29,926 bases of DNA from UBA2206 sp049303905 (GTDB lineage: Bacteria > Patescibacteriota > Minisyncoccia > Moranbacterales > UBA2206): NCBI GenBank assembly GCA_049303905.1, contig JBAQNP010000012.1, forward strand, positions 1-29,926, in the 5' to 3' direction. A program made the position numbers and the translations under genes. The notes beneath the pieces are model-generated. The model was given only the letters and a program-made list of their open reading frames with translations, did no database searches and had not been told where the DNA came from. Shown piece by piece: positions 1 through 8,077 of the stretch. Positions within the stretch are counted from its first letter, which is position 1. Each line of letters opens with the position of its first letter.

Positions 1-2609
1 ATGAGAACATCTATGTCGCGATTAATGTTTCTGGCGATATTCTTGAGAAGTTGATTTTTTAGGCGTGCTGGCCAAGGACTAAAATTTATCGCATCATAAA
101 GCATTTTTTGGATTTTGATTACTTTTAACTTAGCTTCTAAGAAATTATAGGTAGCTTTTTTAGTGATAAGTTTATCTTGATAATAATGCTCGACATTTTT
201 TATTATCGAATCAATAGTTGGCTGAATTGTGAAAGTCAGTGATTCCTCGACAGAATTTCCCGCCTTATCCTCGGCTGATATTTTCAAGCTATGCTCACCT
301 TTTTTCACATAGGATGCGTCGATTTTATCTTGAGAAAACATTTCACCGTTCAAAAATATTTTTGTTTTTTCTTCGTCTACGCCGGAAGAATCATCCGTGA
401 TGGAAAATTCTATCGGGATAGTTTCATCACTTGGATATATTTTATTTTGCGGGCTAGTGATGTTTATATTGGGAGGCGTAGTGTCTTGATTTTCTTCTTC
501 GCCGGTATCTATTTTATCTTCCAAGATTTCCACTGTTTTTTCTTCTTGAATTCCGTTTTCCGCGGTGCCGTTTATTTCTCCCGTAATTTCACTGGCTGTG
601 CCATTTTCATCTTCTGTTATTTTAGCCATTTCAATTCTATATTCTCCATTCCCTGTGCCCTCGGTGATAATTTTATACTCGCCATCTTCTGGATTAGGAA
701 TGGTCAAAAATTCATTTTCTGTGTCAAAGCCGGAATAATAGGCACCATCGATTTGATTATTTTCATCCAAATGATTTATGTTTTTTCCTGCCCATTTTCC
801 GTTGGGGGAGATTATTTGGATGTCGATTGGGGAGAAAACAAAGAAACCTAGTATTTTATCAATACTGAAAAATGGCACGTCTTTTTGTGCGTCATTTCCA
901 GTTATCTTTTTAAAGACGGTTTTTGCCGTCTTGTCTGGCAATTTTGCATGTGAAAAATTTGTTTCAACTTGCTCATCAGAAGAGACACTTTCTGATGATT
1001 TTTCCGGAACAGTGCCATCGCCATTTCCATATTCCAAACCATGATCGCCAAGGAGTGCATCAAAATTTTCTGGCATACCATGTGCCCATAGAGAATTTTC
1101 GTCAACCGACGGTTTACCCACTCTTATTTTTGTAATTGTTTTGTCATTATCCAATTTTCCCGTAATATTTGTCACCACCACTGCATTCATTTTTATGATG
1201 TTTTCCGGAGTATTTAGATTGTCTAGAAAAATATTTTTTGGATAATGTTCATTGTTTGCATATGAACGCATTTTTTCTGAAGCTAGGTCATATAAATAAT
1301 CATAAGTTGGCAGAAGCTCTTGCGCGGATTTAATTGGTTGATTATGCAAATATTTGAAAATGCTATCAAAGCCAGCTTCTTTAGCTTCTTGTTTGAAAAT
1401 AAACCAAGCCATTAGGTCTGTTATCGATGAATCGGAAGGTGGTATTTTTCCTCCATCCCACAATAAATAATCCTCTGGTGATCCGGCATTAGGCGTTCCA
1501 AGCATTACTAATTGATCAATGTCGCCTTGATAATTTTCCGATTCAATATATTCGCGCGTCAGAAGTCCACCCATCGAATGAGCAATCACATCAACTTTTG
1601 GCCAATTGTTAGCTGTTTTTATCTCTTGAATTTTTTGTTTAAGTAGAATGGCATTGTTAATATTGCTATCGCGCCATTGATAGGGAAAGATAAAAAGATT
1701 CTTATCTTTTTCGTAGCCATTTTTTTCGAAAGTTTCAAACAAGCTTTCATAAGTTTTGAAAATTGGGTCAGCTTTCCAATCTCCGCCGTCAGTTATTTTC
1801 CAAGAACCTAAAATTCCTGGGATAATAATTACCGGATCGTGAAATTGTTCTTGGGTTAAATAAGGATCAAAATTAATAAAACCAGAGAACTTATCATAGT
1901 AGCAATTTTCTTGTGAATTATATGTATAACATTCCTTAGAAGGACCATTTGCAGAATTCCACCAATTATACGTCGCATTCAATGCGTATGACGAATTGCT
2001 TTCGTTGTATATATCAGATTCGTTGTTGATAAAAGATGAGCGTTGTACTTTTACTTTTTGCGCATTAGCGGTACTTTCCACACCTACCGCCATTTTATTG
2101 TCATGAAATTTTGTGCCTTGAATTTCCAGTTCGCCGTTTTTTACCAAAAGACCCGCTTCATAATTGTTAGCATAGGCGGTGTTTATAAATTTGAAATTAT
2201 TTTCTACCTGATAAGCTACCAAACCACCTCCGCTAATGTCAGCATTTTTGATAATAGCTTTTCCTCCACCATCAATATTGACTGAATATCCGCCAGAAGA
2301 TTCACTTTTTTTGAAATAGACCGGATGTTTAATTGTTCCATTGACAAACAGATTTCCCAAGACAATCAATCGTGGCCAACCTTCTCCAAAAGTTATTGTG
2401 GCATTATTTTTGATGATAAGTGTTGCCCCTGGTTGAATAATGAGTGTTCCGTCGATTGTATGATTTTCATTCCAAGTGATATTTCCAACTATTTCATTTT
2501 CCGCCGCTTTGGAAAAATTCAAAACTCCCCGCATATCTACAGGCGTAATTAAAGTAAAAATTATTATCGAGATTACAATACGATATAAGTTTTTTCTAAT
2601 TATTTTCAT
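1..2609 (-). CDS. Secreted beta-helix / LCAT-type lipase / Ig-like protein (3' end beyond window)
   Basis: The frame is open from an ATG at 2609 to the left edge (869 codons), so the C-terminus is missing. Residues about 1-36 look like a signal peptide: basic start, hydrophobic IVISIIIFTLI core, then SKAAE as a possible cleavage site. Residues 45-210 have short repeated strands (IIKNADISGG, IQGTKFHDNK) typical of a right-handed parallel beta-helix. An alpha/beta-hydrolase of the lecithin:cholesterol acyltransferase/lipase type follows: IIIPGILGSW, nucleophile elbow AHSMGG with Ser345, NGDGTVP with Asp531, and SHAKLP with His554, a plausible complete triad. Residues 711-797 (TPPNINITSP onward) resemble a bacterial Ig-like domain; a helical stretch follows. 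It probably hydrolyses esters or lipids outside the cell; the substrate is unknown. The start lies 5 nt after the stop of the preceding small membrane gene, suggesting co-transcription. Confidence 0.85.
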   Translation of the reverse strand, partial: MKIIRKNLYRIVISIIIFTLITPVDMRGVLNFSKAAENEIVGNITWNENHTIDGTLIIQPGATLIIKNNATITFGEGWPRLIVLGNLFVNGTIKHPVYFKKSESSGGYSVNIDGGGKAIIKNADISGGGLVAYQVENNFKFINTAYANNYEAGLLVKNGELEIQGTKFHDNKMAVGVESTANAQKVKVQRSSFINNESDIYNESNSSYALNATYNWWNSANGPSKECYTYNSQENCYYDKFSGFINFDPYLTQEQFHDPVIIIPGILGSWKITDGGDWKADPIFKTYESLFETFEKNGYEKDKNLFIFPYQWRDSNINNAILLKQKIQEIKTANNWPKVDVIAHSMGGLLTREYIESENYQGDIDQLVMLGTPNAGSPEDYLLWDGGKIPPSDSSITDLMAWFIFKQEAKEAGFDSIFKYLHNQPIKSAQELLPTYDYLYDLASEKMRSYANNEHYPKNIFLDNLNTPENIIKMNAVVVTNITGKLDNDKTITKIRVGKPSVDENSLWAHGMPENFDALLGDHGLEYGNGDGTVPEKSSESVSSDEQVETNFSHAKLPDKTAKTVFKKITGNDAQKDVPFFSIDKILGFFVFSPIDIQIISPNGKWAGKNINHLDENNQIDGAYYSGFDTENEFLTIPNPEDGEYKIITEGTGNGEYRIEMAKITEDENGTASEITGEINGTAENGIQEEKTVEILEDKIDTGEEENQDTTPPNINITSPQNKIYPSDETIPIEFSITDDSSGVDEEKTKIFLNGEMFSQDKIDASYVKKGEHSLKISAEDKAGNSVEESLTFTIQPTIDSIIKNVEHYYQDKLITKKATYNFLEAKLKVIKIQKMLYDAINFSPWPARLKNQLLKNIARNINRDIDVL

Positions 2610-2613
2610 TGTT

Positions 2614-2895
2614 TTATTTTTTATTTTTAAAATATTTAACAATTAGGTATATATTTAAAAGAGGCCAAAAGAAAATAATGACGTATTGAAACCATTCGAT
2701 ATGATATGTAAGAAAAATAAGAGATCTCGAAAGAATTAATAGAAAAAAGAATATGTTAGCTAATATTGAAAAAATGACTCCTGACAAAAATACATTCTTT
2801 AGCTTAAGGAATACAAGTAAAGATATTATAAGAAATATAACACAGAAAATAAACGCCAACAATAAATCACTAGGACAATTTAAATACAAGCACAT
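2614..2895 (-). CDS. Small three-helix membrane protein, function unknown
   Basis: This 93-aa protein is almost entirely hydrophobic, with three probable membrane helices (about residues 9-30, 36-57 and 62-87) and a basic tail, KYFKNKK. The family is not recognised. A good Shine-Dalgarno run, GGGAG, lies about 8 nt before the ATG, and a TATAAT hexamer at 2925-2930 (minus) may be its -10 box, although no convincing -35 was found. Its stop is 5 nt from the start of the secreted lipase, so it is probably the first gene of that transcript. A helper role in secretion or anchoring of the lipase is only a guess from position. Confidence 0.6.
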   Translation of the reverse strand: MCLYLNCPSDLLLAFIFCVIFLIISLLVFLKLKNVFLSGVIFSILANIFFFLLILSRSLIFLTYHIEWFQYVIIFFWPLLNIYLIVKYFKNKK

Positions 2896-2983
2896 ACTTT
2901 TTCTCCCTCAACCTCCCGCAAGAAATTATACTTACAATTCTGGCTTGAAGCGAGTTTTTTTAATTTTTATTTTACTTATTTTA

Positions 2984-3616
2984 TTACATCATCCCCTTAA
3001 AAACATCCTCGCAATCGCAATCATCACCGTATTCACAGCCCTCCTCTTTATCATCAAAAGAATCCTCGCCAAAGTTGAAATTGAAATGTCCAAGATGGCG
3101 AACGGGCATATTTTTATATCTTTCGGTTGTAATCATTTTTTTAGCTTCTTCAATCCACGCCTCATCATAGACAATTTGTTCCTTGATTTTTGGCAATTCA
3201 TTTTCTTCATAGCAAACAAAATCTTGCATCCAATTATATTTCCACTCTTCTTTTTTGTTTTTATGTTTCGCCAAAACTTTTTCATGCACTTTTCCTTCTA
3301 AGGCAGATTTCTCTAATGTTAATTTAAGTTTTTCGATTTCCATCATTTGATCATCAATGCGACTCTCTCGCTGTCGAATCAATTCGCTTAGCATAAATTC
3401 TTCCTCCTCTTTTTCGTTCTTTGGCTGATAATAAAACATTTCACACTCTTCCAACGCCATTTGCGCATAAGAGCGTTTTTCATAATCCTTTTCTGTCTTG
3501 ATATATTTTTCAATCTTCTCAATCGCCTCTTTAGTGCCCAAATGCGCCAACTTTTGCAACTCACCCTGTGAAAGTTCCTTCACCACAACCACCTCTTTTT
3601 TTGCTTTTTTTGACAT
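2984..3616 (-). CDS. Coiled-coil hypothetical protein with acidic Cys-containing tail
   Basis: A 210-aa soluble protein, not recognised. Residues 13-60 hold two short helices resembling a HEAT/ARM-like hairpin (LAHLGTKEAIEKIEKYI). Residues 68-115 are rich in Glu/Lys heptads and should form a coiled coil. The C-terminus is acidic with three cysteines (CEYGDDCDCED), possibly a metal site. No signal peptide or membrane segment is seen. It is followed at close spacing (10 nt) on its 5' side by the Cys-rich protein gene at 3626-4129, so the two are probably co-transcribed. It belongs to the accessory stretch next to a restriction-modification pair; no function is assigned. Confidence 0.6.
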   Translation of the reverse strand: MSKKAKKEVVVVKELSQGELQKLAHLGTKEAIEKIEKYIKTEKDYEKRSYAQMALEECEMFYYQPKNEKEEEEFMLSELIRQRESRIDDQMMEIEKLKLTLEKSALEGKVHEKVLAKHKNKKEEWKYNWMQDFVCYEENELPKIKEQIVYDEAWIEEAKKMITTERYKNMPVRHLGHFNFNFGEDSFDDKEEGCEYGDDCDCEDVFKGMM

Positions 3617-3625
3617 AGTTTTTAT

Positions 3626-4129
3626 TTAGTTTATTAGATTATTTTTTTTCTTATAACCACTAATTATTTTTTCTCGCTCCGCTTCTGTCATTTCACAATT
3701 TTCACAATAATATACTCCACATAAAACAGAAAAACCGCCATCGGGAAGAATTAATTTTTCACCACATTTTGTACAATAAGTCGGCTTGAAAACAGGAGGA
3801 TTTTCCAATTTTTCAAAATTATATTTATTTGTTCCATACCAAACATACATTTCTAGTTCATGCTCAAAACTTACTAGACATTTTTTGCAAGTTTTCCAGT
3901 CTCCTTTGTGATTCTCGTTTTTATGATACGCGCATAAAGTAAAACGCCCATGATTTCTTGAACAACTATTTCTCGCATACGAAAAAAGTTTATACTTATT
4001 CTCATCATTACAAATCCAATTACCACAACAATCAGTTTTGACTAAATTTTTACTCTTTCCGCACAATCCGCATCTATGATTTGATTTTAATTTACCTTTA
4101 TCGTGTATTTTTTCTTTTTTTATAGACAT
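3626..4129 (-). CDS. Cysteine-rich, probable multi-zinc-finger protein
   Basis: A 167-aa protein with at least fourteen cysteines arranged as Cys pairs: C20-x2-C23, C34/C35 with C40, C56 with C66-x2-H69, C81-x2-C84, C119-x2-C122, and C137 with C142-x2-C145. This spacing indicates three or four structural zinc sites. The final pair of pairs (YCTKCGEKL ... YYCENC) looks like a treble-clef or zinc-ribbon. The N-terminus is basic (SIKKEKIHDKGKLKSNHR), compatible with nucleic-acid binding. No catalytic motif is seen. It lies in the accessory block with methylase and nuclease genes, and an HNH-type function cannot be excluded but is not supported by a visible His-Asn-His. Confidence 0.6.
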   Translation of the reverse strand: MSIKKEKIHDKGKLKSNHRCGLCGKSKNLVKTDCCGNWICNDENKYKLFSYARNSCSRNHGRFTLCAYHKNENHKGDWKTCKKCLVSFEHELEMYVWYGTNKYNFEKLENPPVFKPTYCTKCGEKLILPDGGFSVLCGVYYCENCEMTEAEREKIISGYKKKNNLIN

Positions 4130-4181
4130 ATTTAAATAAATTATTTAGTTGCTTTTCAATAATTTTACAATTCTCAATATA

Positions 4182-4634
4182 TCAATCACAAACCACATAA
4201 TGCAAATATTCAACAGTTTTATTTGCACTATACTTTCTATTTTCTGTTCTATCAGCCTTAAAACGATTATAATCTTTTGTAAAATTTCCGTATTTGCCAC
4301 GCAGACTCATAACTTCTCTAATATCATCTAATGTCATCAAGCCCTCATTATTATAACTCAAAAAAATATACTTTGTTTTTGCTTTCAAAATCAAATCTTT
4401 AAACGCTTTTTTGACCTGTGATCTTGAGCAGTACAATGATTTTTGACTCTGGTATTCTCGCAAGCCAGTTTTTCCGTGAATTTTTGGGCTATCATACTTG
4501 GCAATGGTTTCAAGCATATGATAATTTGTTGCATATTGTCGGTGATTATATGGCGGATCTAAATACAAAATATCACCACATTTTTCAATTTGAAATATCT
4601 TCCAATAATTAACAATTCTAATACTAGCAAACAA
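4182..4634 (-). pseudogene. 5'-truncated DNA adenine methylase (D12/Dam-type) remnant
   Basis: The 150-codon frame has the C-terminal half of a D12-class N6-adenine methylase. Motif IV is LYLDPPYN (D26-P27-P28-Y29), followed by HRQYATNYHMLETIAKYD and IFLSYNNEGLM, strongly characteristic of the family, and it ends with a typical EYLHYV. The N-terminal SAM-binding region, with the FxGxG-type motif I and the target-recognition part, is absent: residues 1-18 do not resemble it and only 16 nt separate the frame from the gene at 4651-4959. Normal members are about 260-300 aa. Without motif I it should not methylate DNA, so it is called a decaying remnant, although the surviving part keeps an open frame. 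Confidence 0.75.
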
Positions 4635-4650
4635 AATAACGACGAGTGAT

Positions 4651-4959
4651 TTAATCTTGCATATGATTTATTATACTGAATATTTCATCTAGAGAAAACA
4701 AAGATATATCATCAACATTTTCATATTCTGGTGAAGACATTTCTTCTTCGCTAGTATAATGAATTATTAATACATTATTTTGTATGCTGAGCATTTTGTA
4801 ACGATATTGAAAAATTTGTCCATTATCTTCTACCTTTAACTCAACGGGATATTCACTTAACATTATGGATTCATTTGGACATTTTTTTACAATTTCAAAT
4901 AAAGCTTTTATTATATCATTGCGATAATGTTTAAATCTGGCAAGTAATTTATTTTTCAT
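4651..4959 (-). CDS. Small hypothetical protein
   Basis: A 102-aa soluble alpha/beta protein of unknown family. A basic N-terminal helix (KNKLLARFKHYRNDIIKALFEIVKKC) is followed by a strand-rich segment (VELKVEDNGQIFQYRYKMLSIQNNVLIIHY) and an acidic C-terminus. It lies 12 nt after the restriction-nuclease gene and directly before the Dam remnant, exactly where the missing N-terminal half of that methylase would be expected. It may have arrived with the event that truncated it. An accessory role in the restriction module is possible but unsupported. Confidence 0.5.
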   Translation of the reverse strand: MKNKLLARFKHYRNDIIKALFEIVKKCPNESIMLSEYPVELKVEDNGQIFQYRYKMLSIQNNVLIIHYTSEEEMSSPEYENVDDISLFSLDEIFSIINHMQD

Positions 4960-4971
4960 AATTTAAAAAAA

Positions 4972-5703
4972 TTAAATATAAGTTTTCTTTAAAATATTTT
5001 GGTAATCATTCTCAACTTGCTCGTAAGTTAAGAATTTTAATCGATCATTTATTGGTTTAAAGGCGGTTTTACTTTTTTCTCTTTCAAATTTTATTTTTCT
5101 GTCCTCTGATGATACACAATAAAATTCACTAATAAAATCTTGCAATTCCATAAATTTAATAAAAGCATCACGAAAGTCTGTAGAATGTTCCACTTCAAAA
5201 ATTTTATGAGGAAAACCTCTATCATTAAACCAAATAACATCAGCAAAACTTGCGCTTTCTTTTATAATTCTTCCATAAGTAAACGCTGGCACCATATCAA
5301 GCGTTGCCAAACTACCGAGTGTTTTATTTTGAAAAATCCATTTCTTATCATTTGTATAAGTATCCTCAACCTCTGGTTTTATATTACCAATTTCCAAGAG
5401 CATACCCTGCATAGCCGCGTGTTTTATATTTCTATTTTCTGTTTCATTTTTTGGTTCAATTTGTTTCGGTAATTTATTTAAATATTCAGTTAAAGCATAA
5501 ACGCCCAAACCAATTCTTGTAAATCGCTTGTCGCGCTGAACCCTTTCTTGAATTGTATAATCCGGAGTTTTTCCAATAATTTTTGATTTATCTTTGTAAT
5601 TCCAAATTTCTTTATACAAAAGTTTCAATGGTGCAAAATAACCATTGTTTAACATTATTTTTTCTATCGCCTCAGAATAAGTTGTATCATTGCTATTGTG
5701 CAT
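4972..5703 (-). CDS. Probable Type II restriction endonuclease, HARE-HTH plus PD-(D/E)xK-like domain
   Basis: A 243-aa protein. Residues 8-74 match the HARE-HTH pattern (winged helix in restriction enzymes and chromatin factors): TYSEAIEKIMLNNGYFAPLK, then GKTPDYTIQERVQRDKRF and a closing GLGVYALTEY. The C-terminal part has ADVIWFNDRG with D155 and KIFEVEHS with E170-V-E172, resembling the acidic core of a PD-(D/E)xK nuclease in which the usual Lys is replaced by Glu. The gene overlaps the methylase gene by 11 nt, the arrangement expected of an R gene translated with its M partner. Cleavage specificity cannot be read from sequence. Confidence is high for the HTH and context, moderate for the nuclease core. 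Confidence 0.72.
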   Translation of the reverse strand: MHNSNDTTYSEAIEKIMLNNGYFAPLKLLYKEIWNYKDKSKIIGKTPDYTIQERVQRDKRFTRIGLGVYALTEYLNKLPKQIEPKNETENRNIKHAAMQGMLLEIGNIKPEVEDTYTNDKKWIFQNKTLGSLATLDMVPAFTYGRIIKESASFADVIWFNDRGFPHKIFEVEHSTDFRDAFIKFMELQDFISEFYCVSSEDRKIKFEREKSKTAFKPINDRLKFLTYEQVENDYQNILKKTYI

Positions 5704-6466
5704 ATTGAAATTGTTTAAAAATATAATAGTCGCTTGAAAGTGCGCGATATCGCCAAATCCCTTCCTTGTTTTGCTTAGCTCTATTGCCCGCCATATTTTT
5801 AATTATAACACTTTTTAACGTTAGTCCTAATTTTTGTGCCTCATTCATACAGTAGAATCCCAATGGAATCCATTGCCCAGCGGTATATTTATCACCAATG
5901 ACAATTGCCAAATATCTACCCTTTTCTAAAATTTCAATTGTATTTTTTAAAACTTCCGCAAATTTTGTTAAAAATTCCTTCAGTGATTTGGCATTTGATA
6001 AATCATCTTTTAAATCACTGAATTTAATTATATCTGCATATGGCGGATGTAAAATTGCCAATTGAACATTTTTCTTTTTGTAATTTTTTAAAATTTCTTT
6101 TGCTTTTTTAAAAGTTTCAATTTTTGTACTATCGCCGATGATTAAATCTGAAAAATTATTTTTTGATTCAATATTTTTTTCTACATAATCTACAAGTTTT
6201 TTCTGGATATCAATTCCAATAAAATTTCTATTCAAACTTTCTGCTTCATAGGCGGTTGTGCCACTGCCAAAAAATGGATCGAAAACAATATCATTTTTCT
6301 TTGTATATCTTAAAATTAACTGGTGTGGAATTTGTGGAATAAAATTCCCATGATAAAAACCATTATGTTTTCCGGTTTTATCTCTTTCTGGAATTATCCA
6401 AAGACTATCCGTCAAAATTTCCGATTCTTTCCAGTTTTCTAAATCTAAATCATTAAAAAATGGCAT
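5693..6466 (-). CDS. Site-specific DNA methyltransferase (N4-cytosine/N6-adenine type)
   Basis: A 257-aa amino-methyltransferase. Motif X-like sequence NGFYHGNFIPQIPHQLI is followed by the SAM-binding motif I, VFDPFFGSGTT (D63-T71), motif II NFIGIDI, and the catalytic motif IV AILHPPYAD (H140-P141-P142-Y143). The order X-I-IV differs from the IV-X-I order usual for beta-class enzymes that share the DPFFGSGTT wording. The target base is therefore uncertain; HPPY occurs in both N4C and N6A methylases. It is first in a minus-strand unit that continues into the overlapping nuclease gene, and it should protect host DNA from that nuclease. Its promoter lies in the 56-bp block at 6494-6549, giving a leader of about 27 nt. 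Confidence 0.85.
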   Translation of the reverse strand: MPFFNDLDLENWKESEILTDSLWIIPERDKTGKHNGFYHGNFIPQIPHQLILRYTKKNDIVFDPFFGSGTTAYEAESLNRNFIGIDIQKKLVDYVEKNIESKNNFSDLIIGDSTKIETFKKAKEILKNYKKKNVQLAILHPPYADIIKFSDLKDDLSNAKSLKEFLTKFAEVLKNTIEILEKGRYLAIVIGDKYTAGQWIPLGFYCMNEAQKLGLTLKSVIIKNMAGNRAKQNKEGIWRYRALSSDYYIFKQFQYAQ

Positions 6467-6493
6467 TATTTTTTTCTTACAATAATAATTTCT

Positions 6494-6549
6494 AATGATA
6501 TTATATCACCCTATATAATTTTGGCAAATCTTGGGCTGTGGATAACTTT
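6494..6549 (-). promoter_or_regulatory. Promoter block copy A, shared with restriction island B
   Basis: This 56-bp block matches 20851-20906 at 53 of 56 positions (counted by eye). Read on the minus strand it holds a TTATCCACA box (6537-6545), a -35 TTGCCA (6522-6527), a 16-bp spacer and a perfect -10 TATAAT (6500-6505). The -10 is embedded in an odd palindrome TGATAT-A-ATATCA (6496-6508), a natural position for a repressor to act. The methylase ATG is about 27 nt past the expected start. The block abuts and slightly overlaps the ysxC stop codon. Confidence 0.75.
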
Positions 6550-7114
6550 ATGCAATCTCACGAAGTAATTCTTTTCGACCGATATCTTTTTTGGCGCTGT
6601 AGGGAATGATCAAGTGCGGACCGATTTTTTCTTGAATATATTCAAATTGTTTTTTATAAAGCGAAGGTTTTATTTTATCCACCTTGTTGGCTAAAATCAC
6701 CACATTTTTTTTGTTCTTTTCCAAGAGTTCCAGCATTTCCAAATCAATTTCTTTTGGACCCACACTCGCATCGATAATGAGCACTACCTTTTTTTGTTTG
6801 TATGTTGATTCAAACAGATAACCGTGGATAATTTTTTTGAGTTCCCCTTGATTTTCTTTGGAAGTTTTGGCATAGCCATATCCTGGCAAATCCAAGAGAT
6901 AGAAAGAATTGTTAATTAAAAACAAATTTATTTGTTGTGTTCTTCCTGGATGCGCGCTAGTTCGCGCTAGTTTTTTTTGCTTTGTTAGTGAATTAATCAC
7001 ACTGGATTTTCCCACATTCGACCTACCGATAAAAGCCACTTGCGAAAAACTATTTTCCAAAGCTCTGTTTGGTCCGATGATACCCCTTATAAATTCAATT
7101 GATGTTATTTCCAT
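6548..7114 (-). CDS. ysxC: Ribosome biogenesis GTPase YsxC/EngB
   Basis: A 188-aa TRAFAC-class small GTPase of the EngB/YsxC family, which assists maturation of the large ribosomal subunit in the cytoplasm. All G motifs are present: G1 GRSNVGKSS (residues 30-38), the T-containing switch HPGRTQQINLF, G3 DLPGYGYA (75-82), G4 NKVD (143-146) and G5 YSAK. Length and start (MEITSIEFIRGI) agree with the family, whose members begin with a short strand before the P-loop. The gene is 25 nt downstream of the 255-aa gene at 7140-7907 and probably shares its promoter at 7945-7973. Confidence 0.95.
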   Translation of the reverse strand: MEITSIEFIRGIIGPNRALENSFSQVAFIGRSNVGKSSVINSLTKQKKLARTSAHPGRTQQINLFLINNSFYLLDLPGYGYAKTSKENQGELKKIIHGYLFESTYKQKKVVLIIDASVGPKEIDLEMLELLEKNKKNVVILANKVDKIKPSLYKKQFEYIQEKIGPHLIIPYSAKKDIGRKELLREIA

Positions 7115-7139
7115 TTTTTTATTTTATCAAAAATAATTT

Positions 7140-7907
7140 TTATTCCATCCATTTTTCTTCTTGTTTTTTTATATCACTTGGCAAAAATGGCTCGGAAGAT
7201 TTATTATCAACCTCAGTTTTAAATAAATAGAGTTTTCTATCATCATTAATATAATAAATATGCTCTTCAGCTGGACCAGTTTTTGGTCCTGATATAACCA
7301 CAGGCTCAAAACCTAATATTGTTGATATTTCTTTTGATAATAATGAGATAGAATTTAAATAATTTTTTTTATGATCTTCTTTATCTTTTATGTAGTTTCC
7401 ACCAAAAATGACTGCGTCAATTGAATTTCTTTCACTCCTTTCTTTTATTTCATAGATTTTTTCATTTAAATCATCTAAAAATTTTTTCTTCTTTATTTCA
7501 TCAGATAAAAAATATTTCGGATATTGATGACTCAGAATAGAAATATCCTCCCCTGTCTCTTTGTCTTTGCCAGCTATTATAACGCCTGTGCAATTAACAA
7601 AACCCTTGGATATTTTATCAAAATTATTTATTTCAGAAATCACATATGAGCTAACTTCTCCACTTTTTCCATAACCCCTTTTAATTAAATCTGGAACACT
7701 TTTTAAGGAAAAATCCACATGCATTGTTTTGGAAGGATTTTCTAATTTTAAGATTTTCTCATCAGAAAGCAAGCTATCCTTGAAATTATCAGGTTTACCA
7801 GCACAAACTAAGATTGGCTTTACGTCCTCCTTAAGATGCTCAGATTTAAGTGAGTTTGGCTTGTCTATTGATTTAGGAACACTTCCTTCAAAAGGAAAAT
7901 TTTTCAT
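7140..7907 (-). CDS. Putative CheD-like Cys/His (deamidase-fold) protein
   Basis: A 255-aa protein not assigned with certainty. Its middle and C-terminal parts follow the layout of CheD chemoreceptor glutamine deamidases: a nucleophile region FVNCTGVII with Cys106, then 21 residues on ILSHQYP with His127, a helix (residues 140-158), a VIFGGNY strand-turn like the AGGA/GGAxM segment of CheD, a second helix and a closing EEHIYYINDDRKLYLFK like the CheD C-terminal hairpin. Residues 1-85 are an extra low-complexity N-terminal part. No chemotaxis or motility gene is in the window, so the substrate is unknown. It is first in a unit with ysxC, behind a good promoter. The fold assignment rests on pattern only. 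Confidence 0.55.
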   Translation of the reverse strand: MKNFPFEGSVPKSIDKPNSLKSEHLKEDVKPILVCAGKPDNFKDSLLSDEKILKLENPSKTMHVDFSLKSVPDLIKRGYGKSGEVSSYVISEINNFDKISKGFVNCTGVIIAGKDKETGEDISILSHQYPKYFLSDEIKKKKFLDDLNEKIYEIKERSERNSIDAVIFGGNYIKDKEDHKKNYLNSISLLSKEISTILGFEPVVISGPKTGPAEEHIYYINDDRKLYLFKTEVDNKSSEPFLPSDIKKQEEKWME

Positions 7908-7944
7908 GGATTATTGATTTTATTAAAAAATAATATCTATATTA

Positions 7945-7973
7945 ATTCTACTTTAAATATGCTTTGTGGTCAA
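7945..7973 (-). promoter_or_regulatory. Sigma-70 promoter for the CheD-like/ysxC unit
   Basis: On the minus strand there is a -35 TTGACC (7968-7973), a 17-bp spacer and a -10 TAGAAT (7945-7950). The expected start is near 7938, giving a leader of about 30 nt. The -35 is 7 nt beyond the hairpin that ends the murF transcript. Confidence 0.65.
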
Positions 7974-7980
7974 AAACTAA

Positions 7981-8008
7981 AAACTCCGAGATTTCCATCT
8001 CGGAGTTT
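7981..8008 (-). terminator. Intrinsic terminator of the mraZ-murF cluster
   Basis: A perfect 10-bp stem (AAACTCCGAG with CTCGGAGTTT, 8-nt loop) lies about 70 nt after the murF stop. On the minus strand it is followed by a U-rich run (UUUUUAGUUUUUG). The flanking T run on the plus strand makes it potentially bidirectional. Confidence 0.85.
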
Positions 8009-8077
8009 TTTCTTTGATCGGATTGCCTCCCCCAAATTAACCCGATTTATTTCCATGCATTTGCCAAATTTCTTGAA

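Noticed and set aside
291..851. Plus-strand frame of 186 codons in the left part
   Set aside because: It is antisense to the 2609-nt lipase frame, is rich in Phe/Ile as expected of reversed AT-rich coding DNA, and has no recognisable domain.
2753..3301. Plus-strand frame of 182 codons
   Set aside because: It overlaps two minus-strand genes that have better protein character and a good SD; its hydrophobic composition is an antisense artefact.
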